Part shown: piece by piece, positions 18,002 through 26,147 of the stretch
Numbering within the stretch: the stretch's first letter is position 1
Layout: the number at the start of each line of letters is the position of its first letter
NCBI GenBank assembly: GCA_028281285.1
Contig: JANQKF010000020.1
Coordinates: forward strand, 62,001-126,000
DNA length: 64,000 bases
Reading direction: 5' to 3'
DNA from: Cyclobacteriaceae bacterium
Lineage (GTDB): Bacteria > Bacteroidota > Bacteroidia > Cytophagales > Cyclobacteriaceae
Program-made: the position numbers and the translations under genes
Notes under the pieces: generated by a model
The model's input: the letters and a program-made list of their open reading frames with translations, nothing else
Told to the model about the DNA's origin: nothing
The model's database searches: none

Positions 18002-19095
18002 TTAATTCTTTTCGCAGTGAGGGCCCTGAATCCTGCTACCAGGTGAAAGAGATTAAAAAATAAATCTAACAATGGCAGCGTCAGGGGTGCTATTCTCACT
18101 CCAAGTTTCTGACCAATCCGGGTAAAGATACTATAAAATACGATGCTCCTGAACCCAAATATTGTCAAAATCCAAAGCGGGTTGAAACCCGACAAAAGCA
18201 GGTAAAAAAGCAATATCCAACCGGACAAATTACATAACGCAAAAACTCCCAATCTCGTTCGGTCTTTTTTACGATAGTGTTTTCCTGCTGATAAGTGACG
18301 TATTTTTTGTTTGAAGTAATCTGACCACGAAGTTTTAGGCATGGATGTGGTAATAGAATCGGGATGGATTTGAATTCTGGTATTTTTGGAATTAGCATAT
18401 TGATTAACAAACAAATCGTCATCGCCTCCCATCACATTCTCGACTCCTAGAAAGCCAAAGTTCAAAAAGGTCGACTTTCGATAAGCCAAATTTCGACCAA
18501 CTCCCATGTATGGCCTCCCGGCTAATGCCATTGATAGGTATTGAATGGCAGTCCAGAGGGTTTCATATCGAATGAAGTGATTCAAAAACCCAGGTGATTC
18601 TTCATATCTGGAAAATCCAAGGATGAAATCAATGTCATCCGAAAACCGACCAGTCATTGTTGATATCCAATTTGAGGAATCTGGGATGCAGTCTGCATCA
18701 GTAACCAGAATGTAGGGGTTTTTAGATGCTTCAATTCCTTTGACGAGAGCATGCTTCTTGCCATTCCAGCCATCAGGTAATTCAGCGATTTCGATAACAA
18801 CTATTCTTTCAGTCTTGGAACCCAATTCGGATAATACCTCAATAGAATTATCCGTGGAGCGATCATTAACAATGATTATTTCATAGTTATGGTATTTCTG
18901 AGCAACTAATTGGTTGATTAATCGTGGAAGATTAGCTGCCTCGTTCCGTGCCGCAATAACAATTGATATTGGCAAAGAACTATTAGAATTTTCACTCATG
19001 CTGAAGTTCAAAAGCTTGGAAAAGTAAGCAAGGATATAAATTCCTTGAACGATAATGCAAATCGAGAATATGACGAATAGAATCTCTTCCACCAC
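17992..19095 (-). CDS. Membrane-bound family 2 glycosyltransferase
   Basis: 367 residues. An N-terminal TM (about 4-25) is followed by a GT-A domain: ISIVIAARNEAANLPRL, IIIVNDRSTDNS, VTDADC (the DxD-like metal site) and GGDDDL. Two or three C-terminal TMs follow. The acceptor motif appears as IRHLSAGKHY, where many processive enzymes have QxxRW. It starts at a GTG (VEEILFVIF); no ATG is near. Likely uses a nucleotide sugar for envelope polysaccharide or glycolipid synthesis; the substrate is unknown. Divergent from tgt. Confidence 0.85.
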   Translation of the reverse strand: MVEEILFVIFSICIIVQGIYILAYFSKLLNFSMSENSNSSLPISIVIAARNEAANLPRLINQLVAQKYHNYEIIIVNDRSTDNSIEVLSELGSKTERIVVIEIAELPDGWNGKKHALVKGIEASKNPYILVTDADCIPDSSNWISTMTGRFSDDIDFILGFSRYEESPGFLNHFIRYETLWTAIQYLSMALAGRPYMGVGRNLAYRKSTFLNFGFLGVENVMGGDDDLFVNQYANSKNTRIQIHPDSITTSMPKTSWSDYFKQKIRHLSAGKHYRKKDRTRLGVFALCNLSGWILLFYLLLSGFNPLWILTIFGFRSIVFYSIFTRIGQKLGVRIAPLTLPLLDLFFNLFHLVAGFRALTAKRIKWS

Positions 19096-19142
19096 TGGCC
19101 TGAATGGATCAAATTAAGGAAATAAGAATTAATGATTAGTAC

Positions 19143-19150
19143 TATTTTTG
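19143..19150 (+). promoter_or_regulatory. TAnnTTTG -7-like box before tgt
   Basis: TATTTTTG lies 17 bp before the tgt ATG. A short purine-rich AAGAAGGG precedes the start codon. No TTG is seen at the -33 position. Confidence 0.35.
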
Positions 19151-19167
19151 TGCGACAATAAGAAGGG

Positions 19168-20298
19168 ATGAAATTTAGTTTAGAAGCGAAGGACGAAAAA
19201 TCGAAAGCCAGAGCAGGAATAGTCACTACCGATCATGGGTCAATTGAGACGCCAATCTTTATGCCTGTCGGCACGGCTGGCTCGGTTAAGGCCGTCCATC
19301 AACGCGAACTCAAGGAGGATATTAAGGCTGAGATCATTCTTGGGAATACTTATCATCTTTACTTGAGACCAGGTCTTGACATTATTCAACAAGCTGGTGG
19401 TCTACACAAATTCAACGGCTGGGCTAAACCGATACTAACAGATAGTGGCGGCTATCAGGTTTATTCTTTATCAGGAACCCGGAAAATTAAAGAGGAGGGA
19501 GTCACCTTCAAATCTCATATTGATGGTTCCAGCCATACATTTACCCCTGAAGGTGTCATGGACATCCAGCGGGTGATTGGCGCAGACATTATCATGGCTT
19601 TTGATGAATGTACCCCTTATCCTTGTGAGTATGGTTATGCACGAGAGTCTATGGAAATGACACATCGGTGGCTTCAACGCTGTTGTGACCAATTTGATAA
19701 GACCGAAGGTTTGTATGGGTATGATCAGACCCTGTTTCCGATTGTTCAGGGAAGTACGTTTAAAGATCTGAGGATTAAATCGGCAGAAACCATTGCTTCT
19801 TTCGATCGGGATGGAAACGCCATTGGTGGGCTTTCAGTAGGAGAGCCCCATGACATAATGTATGAACAAACTGAAGTTGTTTGTGATATTCTCCCTCAAG
19901 ATAAACCTCGTTATTTAATGGGGGTGGGTACCCCGGAAAACATCTTGGAGTGTATAGCGTTGGGCGTTGACATGTTTGACTGTGTGATGCCGACAAGGAA
20001 TGCGCGCAATGGTATGCTTTTTACCAGTGAAGGTATTTTGAACATGCGCAACGAAAAATGGAAGGACGACTTTAGCCCTATTGATCAGAATATGGAAGGC
20101 TATGTAGACAACTTTTATTCTAAAGCCTATTTGAGACATTTAATTACGAGCAAAGAGATTTTAGGCGCACAAATTGCTAGTATCCATAACCTGGCGTTTT
20201 ACCTATGGTTGGTCAAACAGGCAAGAGAACACATTAAGATGGGTACTTTTACGTCCTGGAAAAATGAAATGGTAAAGAAGGTAACAAGAAGGCTCTAG
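19168..20298 (+). CDS. tgt: tRNA-guanine transglycosylase (Tgt)
   Basis: 376 residues. It exchanges G34 in GU(N)-anticodon tRNAs for preQ1 in queuosine synthesis. The catalytic residues are visible: general acid/base D92 in TDSGGYQVYSLSG and nucleophile D271 in DMFDCVMPTRNARNG, with the VQGS and GGLSVGEP substrate loops. The usual CxCxxC zinc site is replaced: where Cys would lie (about residues 309, 311, 314) there are Met, Gly and Asp. The histidine H340 in SIHNL remains. First gene of a tgt-lptG-DMT operon; its stop overlaps the next start (TAGTG). Confidence 0.94.
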   Translation: MKFSLEAKDEKSKARAGIVTTDHGSIETPIFMPVGTAGSVKAVHQRELKEDIKAEIILGNTYHLYLRPGLDIIQQAGGLHKFNGWAKPILTDSGGYQVYSLSGTRKIKEEGVTFKSHIDGSSHTFTPEGVMDIQRVIGADIIMAFDECTPYPCEYGYARESMEMTHRWLQRCCDQFDKTEGLYGYDQTLFPIVQGSTFKDLRIKSAETIASFDRDGNAIGGLSVGEPHDIMYEQTEVVCDILPQDKPRYLMGVGTPENILECIALGVDMFDCVMPTRNARNGMLFTSEGILNMRNEKWKDDFSPIDQNMEGYVDNFYSKAYLRHLITSKEILGAQIASIHNLAFYLWLVKQAREHIKMGTFTSWKNEMVKKVTRRL

Positions 20299-21380
20299 TG
20301 CATATTCTGGATCGCTATATCATCAAGAAGTTCCTGACCACATTTGTCTTTGTGGTGATCATCCTGGTATCGATTGTTTTGATCATTACCTATTCTGAAC
20401 GAAATGAGAGTTTCATTAAAAATGATGTTCCCGGCCTTGAGATTTTAGGGTATTTTCTGAATTATGCTCCGTACATCGCCAATCTGATTACTCCTATAAC
20501 CGTTTTCATCGCTGCCGTATTTGTCACTTCAAAGCTTGCCGGGCATACCGAAATCATCGCAATGCTAGCCGGTGGGGTAAGCTTTCCACGATTGATGAGA
20601 CCCTATTTTATCGGTGCATCTGTGATTGCTTTGGTGAGTTTCCTATTCACAGGATGGGTGATACCAAATGCGAATAAATCCAGAATTGCATTTGAGAAGA
20701 AGTACTTTGATAATAAGACCTACAGCTTTAATGAGCGCGACATTCACTTCAAGGTAAGTCCGACTAGTTATGTTTATTTAGGTTCTTACAATTCATTCAA
20801 GGATGAAGGACATCGGTTTACATTGGAAGAAATTCAAGATCAGAAAGTCCTTTATAAGCTTTCTGCAAGGACCGTTCGATGGGATACCTCTGAAATGGCT
20901 TGGAAGGCAAGAGATTGGCATCTGAGAGAATTTGAGGAGTTTTCTGAAACCTATCAATACGAAAATTCCGAAGATACGGTGCTTCGACTTAATATGACTC
21001 CGGCCGATTTTGGAAACAATAAAAGTTTGGAGCAAACATTGACCATTAATGAATTGAATGACTATATCGCGGATCTTGAGTTGAAGGGAGCCGATAATAT
21101 CCGGATTTACACCGTTGAAAAATACATTCGGTTTATGTCTCCTTTTACTGCCTTGATTTTGACTTTCATAGGTGTGATTGTTTCTTCACGGAAAACCAGG
21201 GGTGGGGTAGGCTTCCAAATAGCACTAGGATTCTTAATTGCTTTTGTTTTTATCATATTATTCATTGCTTCTAAGAGCATGGCGGAAACTGGATCAACAA
21301 ATCCTTTGCTGGCAGTCTGGATGCCGAATTTGATATTTTCGGCTGTTGCCATGGCCATGTACAAAATTGTTCCGAAGTAA
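20298..21380 (+). CDS. LptF/LptG family LPS export permease
   Basis: 360 residues of the YjgP/YjgQ family. An N-terminal LDRYIIKKFLTTFVFVV motif is followed by three TMs (to about residue 120), a periplasmic beta-jellyroll domain, and three more TMs from about residue 275. In the Lpt machine two such permeases with LptB pull LPS out of the inner membrane towards LptC and LptA. F versus G cannot be decided. The GTG start overlaps the tgt stop by one base. Its stop overlaps the ATG of the next gene (TAATG). Confidence 0.9.
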   Translation: MHILDRYIIKKFLTTFVFVVIILVSIVLIITYSERNESFIKNDVPGLEILGYFLNYAPYIANLITPITVFIAAVFVTSKLAGHTEIIAMLAGGVSFPRLMRPYFIGASVIALVSFLFTGWVIPNANKSRIAFEKKYFDNKTYSFNERDIHFKVSPTSYVYLGSYNSFKDEGHRFTLEEIQDQKVLYKLSARTVRWDTSEMAWKARDWHLREFEEFSETYQYENSEDTVLRLNMTPADFGNNKSLEQTLTINELNDYIADLELKGADNIRIYTVEKYIRFMSPFTALILTFIGVIVSSRKTRGGVGFQIALGFLIAFVFIILFIASKSMAETGSTNPLLAVWMPNLIFSAVAMAMYKIVPK

Positions 21381-22270
21381 TGTCCTCCAGTTTCAAGGAC
21401 TATTTAAAACTTCATTTCATAGTGATTCTATGGGGGTTTACCTCAATCCTGGGCAAGGAAATAGGCATGCCTACAACCGATGTGGTCATGTATCGAACAG
21501 GAATTGCGGCCATCGCTTTGTTGATTCTTATTCGATTAAGAAAAGGGTCAGTTGTCATTGAAAAGAAAGGGGTGATAAAACTCCTGGCAACTGGCTTGAT
21601 CGTAGCTGCGCATTGGGTTTTATTCTTTGAATCAGCTCGTGTTTCTACAGTTTCAGTATGTCTGGCGGGTATGGCTACAGTTACGTTCTGGACCAGCTTA
21701 CTGGAGCCCCTATTCAATAGGAGAAAAGTTAGCTCATTTGAGGTGTTCCTGGGTTTGGTTGCTATTGGAGGTCTCTACCTGATCTTTCAGTTTGAGTTTG
21801 ACAATGCCTTGGGACTTGTTTTGGCTATAGGTGCGGCTTTTCTTTCGGCCACTTTCTACGTAATGAATGCCATTTATACTAAGAAGGATTCACCCTATGT
21901 GATCACCTTCTATGAGATGATTGGAGCTTGTATTGGATTGCTCATCTTCATTCCAATCTACCAGTCGACAATACTAGAAACGTCCATTGGATATGCAGTC
22001 CCTTCTTTAAGAGATGTCGGTTTTCTTTTAGTACTGTCGCTGGCTTGTACAGTATATGCCTTTGCTGAATCTGTTGAGTTAATGCGAAGAATATCAGCTT
22101 TTACTGTGAACCTCAGTATCAATCTGGAACCCGTCTACGGTATTATCATGGCAGTACTTATCTATGGAGAGAAGGAAAGAATGAGTGGAGGATTTTATTG
22201 GGGAACACTGATCATTCTGGCCTCTGTTTTGTGCTACCCAATATTAAAAAGAAAGGTCGCGCGGAATTGA
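21380..22270 (+). CDS. EamA/DMT-superfamily transporter
   Basis: 296 residues with about ten hydrophobic helices arranged as two EamA repeats, each ending in a lipophilic helix (FESARVSTVSVCLAGMA in the first; TVNLSINLEPVYGIIMAVL in the second). The latter NLEPVYG pattern is typical of the family. Substrate unknown; relatives export amino acids or metabolites. It is the third gene of a one-base-overlap operon after tgt and the LptF/G permease. Confidence 0.88.
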   Translation: MSSSFKDYLKLHFIVILWGFTSILGKEIGMPTTDVVMYRTGIAAIALLILIRLRKGSVVIEKKGVIKLLATGLIVAAHWVLFFESARVSTVSVCLAGMATVTFWTSLLEPLFNRRKVSSFEVFLGLVAIGGLYLIFQFEFDNALGLVLAIGAAFLSATFYVMNAIYTKKDSPYVITFYEMIGACIGLLIFIPIYQSTILETSIGYAVPSLRDVGFLLVLSLACTVYAFAESVELMRRISAFTVNLSINLEPVYGIIMAVLIYGEKERMSGGFYWGTLIILASVLCYPILKRKVARN

Positions 22271-22313
22271 CCTGGGGCTTATTTTGGTTAGTTTAGGGCT
22301 TTATCTTCACAAT

Positions 22314-23525
22314 ATGCGAACAATAGGAGTAGGAGGTTCAACCCCTGAAATTGAACTCGACAAATTCGAAGACCGAGCTGTGGACATCGCTCCGATAGGG
22401 TTAGACGAGTATCAGAAAAGGGTTTCAAAAGCTGCACTTTTAATAGAGGAGGATGATTTGGATGCTATTTATGTGCATGCCGGCACGAGTTTGTACTATT
22501 TCACAGGTACTCCGTGGCATCCGAGTGAACGTATGGTTGGAGCGCTTATTTTTTCGGATGGTAGTTTGGAATATATATCACCAAAGTTCGAAGAAGGTAC
22601 ATTGAAAGGATTTATGACCCTGGAAGGGCCGGTCAACTGTTGGGAAGAACACGAAAGTCCATTTGAGCTATTTGGACAGGTACTTTTAAATAATGGACTT
22701 ACGACAGGGAAGGTTGGCCTTGACGAGCAGCTTCCTTTTTTTATGTCAGAGCAATTGAAAGAGGCCAATCCAGGATTCCTGTTTTCTACTGGTAAACCTG
22801 TAATTACCGGTTGCAGAAGCATTAAGTCTCAGAATGAAATTGCCATAATTAAACGGGCGATGGACATCACTCTGGGCGTTCATAAAGCAGCCGCAAAAAT
22901 TATGAGGCCCGGCATCAGTAGTCAGGAAGTGGTGGACTTTATCGAAGAGGCGCATATCCGATCGGGAGCATCCGCTGGCAACTATTTCTGCATTGTACTT
23001 TTTGGTGTTGATTCATCGTTTCCACACGGGGTAAAGACACCACAGAACCTTATAGAGAACGAAATTGTGTTAGTTGACACGGGTTGTCAATTGCATGGCT
23101 ATATCTCAGACATTACCAGAACATACGTCTATGGTGAAATTTCAGATCGACAACGAATGTTCTGGAATTATGAGCGAAATGCCCAGCAAGCGGCATTTGA
23201 TGCAGCCAAAGTTGACATACCTTGTGGAGACCTGGACGTAGCCGCACGGGGATATCTGGAATCGGTAGGGTTGGGACCCGAGTATCAACTTCCAGGTTTG
23301 CCTCATCGAACGGGACATGGCATTGGTCTCGACATCCATGAATCACCTAACCTTGTTCGTAATGATCGAACGCGTTTGGCCTCGGGGATGTGTTTTAGTA
23401 ATGAACCTATGATTTGTGTACCTGACGAGTTTGGAATTCGTCTTGAAGATCATTTTTATATGACCGAAGAAGGACCAGAGTGGTTTACTCAACCCTGCAA
23501 ATCAGTAGAAGATCCTTTTGGTTAG
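22314..23525 (+). CDS. M24 family metallopeptidase (Xaa-Pro aminopeptidase type)
   Basis: About 403 residues. An N-terminal creatinase-like domain (about 30-165) is followed by the pita-bread catalytic domain. Ligands for two metals are seen: DTGCQLHGYISDITRTYV (two Asp), HRTGHGIGLDIHE (His), SNEPMICV (Glu) and IRLEDHFY (Glu). It releases N-terminal residues ahead of proline. The ATG at 22314 is used; an upstream TTG would add ten unlike residues. No signal peptide, so cytoplasmic. The stop is 4 bp from the convergent M23 gene. Confidence 0.92.
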   Translation: MRTIGVGGSTPEIELDKFEDRAVDIAPIGLDEYQKRVSKAALLIEEDDLDAIYVHAGTSLYYFTGTPWHPSERMVGALIFSDGSLEYISPKFEEGTLKGFMTLEGPVNCWEEHESPFELFGQVLLNNGLTTGKVGLDEQLPFFMSEQLKEANPGFLFSTGKPVITGCRSIKSQNEIAIIKRAMDITLGVHKAAAKIMRPGISSQEVVDFIEEAHIRSGASAGNYFCIVLFGVDSSFPHGVKTPQNLIENEIVLVDTGCQLHGYISDITRTYVYGEISDRQRMFWNYERNAQQAAFDAAKVDIPCGDLDVAARGYLESVGLGPEYQLPGLPHRTGHGIGLDIHESPNLVRNDRTRLASGMCFSNEPMICVPDEFGIRLEDHFYMTEEGPEWFTQPCKSVEDPFG

Positions 23526-23529
23526 AAGG

Positions 23530-24339
23530 TTAATCCTTCGATTTGTAGAAATTGCCCTCCTCCAACAATTGACGTTTGCCGTCTATTGAAAATTGAGTAG
23601 AAATAGTTTCGAAGCCTTCTTCCCTGGCAATATAAACCTCGAAATGAAGGTGTGGTCCTGATGAAAAACCTGTATTGCCACTATATCCAATCAGCTGTCC
23701 AACCTTGACATCCTGACCCACTTTTACACTGACACCATTCTTCTGAAAATGAACATAATCAGCCAGAGAGCCATCACTATGAAGTAATGTAACATAATTG
23801 GCATCTTCAATACATCGAGGCTGTGCACACCCCCGATTCGAGTTTTCCTTAATTCGGATAACCGTCCCTGGTCGGGCGGCAACTATTTTGGTGCCCTCAG
23901 GCATGGTGAAATCCAACGCTTTCTTTCCGGAATGAGAGAACTTTCCATCATAGCCCTGAGTCAACTTGAATGCATCTGGAGCGTCAAAAGGCATACTGTA
24001 AGTGTATGAATCATCATGTTCAGCAGTAGCATCTCCGAGAAAATAGGAGTATTGATAGGAAAAAGAGGCTTGTCCATTGCCGCTCAAAACCATTTCAACT
24101 ATTAGTGCCTTTTGCTCATTCGGAGCGATGATGTAAAAATTCTGACGTTCTTCTAAAAGGTCGAAGCCTTTAAAGTCAAGCTGTAGCTTTACGGATTGAG
24201 GATAGGGTTTGGAATTGTCCGCATAGATGGAAATCTTATCGCCTCGTTTTTTGTGATAGAGTGTTACACTTTGTTCTTCCTGTGCGAAGACGGATGAAGA
24301 AATAAGAACTATTAAAAAAACACTTAAATATCTGCCCAT
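23530..24339 (-). CDS. M23 family metallopeptidase
   Basis: 269 residues with a signal peptide (LSVFLIVLISSSVFAQ). An N-terminal beta-rich domain (20-120) precedes a LytM/M23 domain. The zinc motif is FSHSGKKALDFTMP (H...D) with HLHFEV near residue 235. The intervening GYSGNTGFSSGP is the conserved loop. It is expected to cut peptidoglycan cross-bridges or act as a cell-wall scaffold in the periplasm. Downstream of ispE by 37 bp on the same strand. Confidence 0.9.
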   Translation of the reverse strand: MGRYLSVFLIVLISSSVFAQEEQSVTLYHKKRGDKISIYADNSKPYPQSVKLQLDFKGFDLLEERQNFYIIAPNEQKALIVEMVLSGNGQASFSYQYSYFLGDATAEHDDSYTYSMPFDAPDAFKLTQGYDGKFSHSGKKALDFTMPEGTKIVAARPGTVIRIKENSNRGCAQPRCIEDANYVTLLHSDGSLADYVHFQKNGVSVKVGQDVKVGQLIGYSGNTGFSSGPHLHFEVYIAREEGFETISTQFSIDGKRQLLEEGNFYKSKD

Positions 24340-24376
24340 TCTGTCAAGCGAATCACTTAGTATACGAATTCTGTGA

Positions 24377-25183
24377 TTATAGGATTAAACTCTTAACGAT
24401 CCAATTTTCATCGGATACAAGGTTTTGGGGTTTTTCTTGAAACAAACCAAACATTGTAGAGCCAGAACCGCTCATTGCTGCATAAGAAGCACCATTTTCA
24501 TAAAGCATGTCCTTAATCTCACATAATTGTGGGTATTTGGAGAAAATGCTCATTTCAAAGTCATTGACAAGACTTTTTTTCCAAAGCTTGAAGTCTTTGG
24601 TTAACAGCAATTCCTTCAAGTCCATATTCACCGGCTTGGGACTAATATTGTCGTAAGCTTCCTTGGTTGATATGTGAATTCCAGGATTGATCACTAGTAG
24701 ATGCATTCCACTTAGATCAAGGGGGATTGTCTCCAATTCTGTCCCGGTACCAGAAGCCAAAGCAGGTTTATTCTTGATAAAAAAGGGGCAGTCAGACCCA
24801 AGCTCTTCAGCATAAGATTCTAGTGTAGTTTCATCCAGGAACAACTGGTTTTCTTCGCTTAGGAGCTTTAGCGTAAATGCTCCATCAGACGAACCTCCCC
24901 CCATGCCGGCCCCAATAGGAATTGATTTGTGAAGGTGAATGGAAATTTCTGGTAACGCATAATCCTTTTTCAAAAGTCGATAAGCCTTAAGGATAATATT
25001 GTCGTCTCCACTTGGTATCGTAATTCCCGTAGAGGTGAAACTGGTTTTCTTAGAAGGCACCACTTCCAAAACGTCTGACCATGGGATCGGATAGAGGCAA
25101 CTATTGATTTGATGATAGCCATTGGGAAGCCTCTCGACAATTTGTAGCCCCAGATTGATCTTGGCGTTTGGGAAGGAGATCAT
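24377..25183 (-). CDS. ispE: 4-diphosphocytidyl-2-C-methyl-D-erythritol kinase (IspE)
   Basis: 268 residues of the GHMP kinase family. It has the AKINLGL start with catalytic Lys8/Asn10, the ATP loop PIGAGMGGGSSDGA (89-102), DCPFF near residue 130, and MSGSGSTMFGLF near the C-terminus. It phosphorylates CDP-ME in the MEP isoprenoid pathway, which also feeds the menaquinone side chain. The ATG is only a few bases past the U tract of a strong hairpin, so its expression must depend on read-through or an internal promoter. Confidence 0.95.
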   Translation of the reverse strand: MISFPNAKINLGLQIVERLPNGYHQINSCLYPIPWSDVLEVVPSKKTSFTSTGITIPSGDDNIILKAYRLLKKDYALPEISIHLHKSIPIGAGMGGGSSDGAFTLKLLSEENQLFLDETTLESYAEELGSDCPFFIKNKPALASGTGTELETIPLDLSGMHLLVINPGIHISTKEAYDNISPKPVNMDLKELLLTKDFKLWKKSLVNDFEMSIFSKYPQLCEIKDMLYENGASYAAMSGSGSTMFGLFQEKPQNLVSDENWIVKSLIL

Positions 25184-25187
25184 GACA

Positions 25188-25237
25188 TAAAAAAAGTCAT
25201 TCTGAATGAAAAACGCGAGCTACATTCAGAATGACTT
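25188..25237 (-). terminator. Strong hairpin with U tract between fabI and ispE
   Basis: Perfect 15-bp inverted repeat (AAGTCATTCTGAATG at 25194-25208; its complement at 25223-25237) with a 14-nt loop. On the minus strand it is followed by seven T residues. It lies 20 bp after the fabI stop and ends about 5 bp before the ispE ATG. Confidence 0.8.
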
Positions 25238-25257
25238 CGAAAGGAGTGATTAGGTAT

Positions 25258-26073
25258 TTACTCTTTGGTTAAATCTTCAATCAAAGCATCGGTGATGCCG
25301 GAAGTAGAAAATCCGCCATCATGCATTAGATTTTGCATTGTCACCATCCTTGTGAGATCAGAGAACATTACCACACAATAATTGGCACAATCTTCTGCAC
25401 TCGCATTTCCAAGAGGCGACATCTTATCCGCATAAGAGAAAAACACGTCAAATCCACCTACTCCTGTGCCCGCGGTGGTCATCGTTGGTGATTGAGAGAT
25501 CGTGTTAACTCTTACCTTTTTCAGCCGTGCAAATCGTTCTCCATAGCTCCTCGCAATTGATTCAAGCATTGCTTTGGCCTGTGCCATATCCGAATAATCC
25601 GGGAATGAGCGTTGAGCAGCGATATACGAAAGCCCCATGATGGAACCCCACTCATTCATAGCATCAAGTTTCTCAGCTGTCTGCATTACCTTGTGAAATG
25701 AAATTGCCGAGACGTCCAGCGTCTTCATGAGCCAATCGTAGTTCAAATCACCATAGTCTCTTCCTTTTCGGACGTTAGGACTCATACCAATAGAGTGCAG
25801 AACAAAATCTATTTTCCCTCCGAGCACCTCCATCGACTTTGTGAATAGATTCTCCAGATCTTCCATTGAGGTGGCATCAGCAGGAATCACTTCGGCTCCA
25901 CACTCCTCTGCCAATTGATTGATTGCGCCCATGCGCATGGCAATAGGGGCATTGGTGAGTGTAAATTCTGCGCCTTCAGCTTTTGCCACTTGAGCCACTT
26001 TCCAAGCGATAGAACGCTCGTCAAGTGCTCCGAAAATGATTCCTCTCTTACCTTTTAGTAGATTATGTGCCAT
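25258..26073 (-). CDS. fabI: Enoyl-[acyl-carrier-protein] reductase (NADH), FabI
   Basis: 271 residues of the short-chain dehydrogenase fold. FabI makes the last reduction in each fatty acid elongation cycle. The catalytic pattern Y150-x9-Y160-x6-K167 (LSYIAAQRSFPDYSDMAQAK) matches FabI spacing. The cofactor segment is KGKRGIIFGALDERSIAW, and LHSIGMSPN lies near residue 92. Preceded by a 74-bp gap holding TATTTTTA, one base off a -7 box. It ends in a strong terminator. Confidence 0.95.
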   Translation of the reverse strand: MAHNLLKGKRGIIFGALDERSIAWKVAQVAKAEGAEFTLTNAPIAMRMGAINQLAEECGAEVIPADATSMEDLENLFTKSMEVLGGKIDFVLHSIGMSPNVRKGRDYGDLNYDWLMKTLDVSAISFHKVMQTAEKLDAMNEWGSIMGLSYIAAQRSFPDYSDMAQAKAMLESIARSYGERFARLKKVRVNTISQSPTMTTAGTGVGGFDVFFSYADKMSPLGNASAEDCANYCVVMFSDLTRMVTMQNLMHDGGFSTSGITDALIEDLTKE

Positions 26074-26147
26074 AGTTTATTCGTCTTAATCAGGCCGTAA
26101 AAATAGGAATTAGATTTAAGAATTATTGGACTATTGGCCAATTCATT

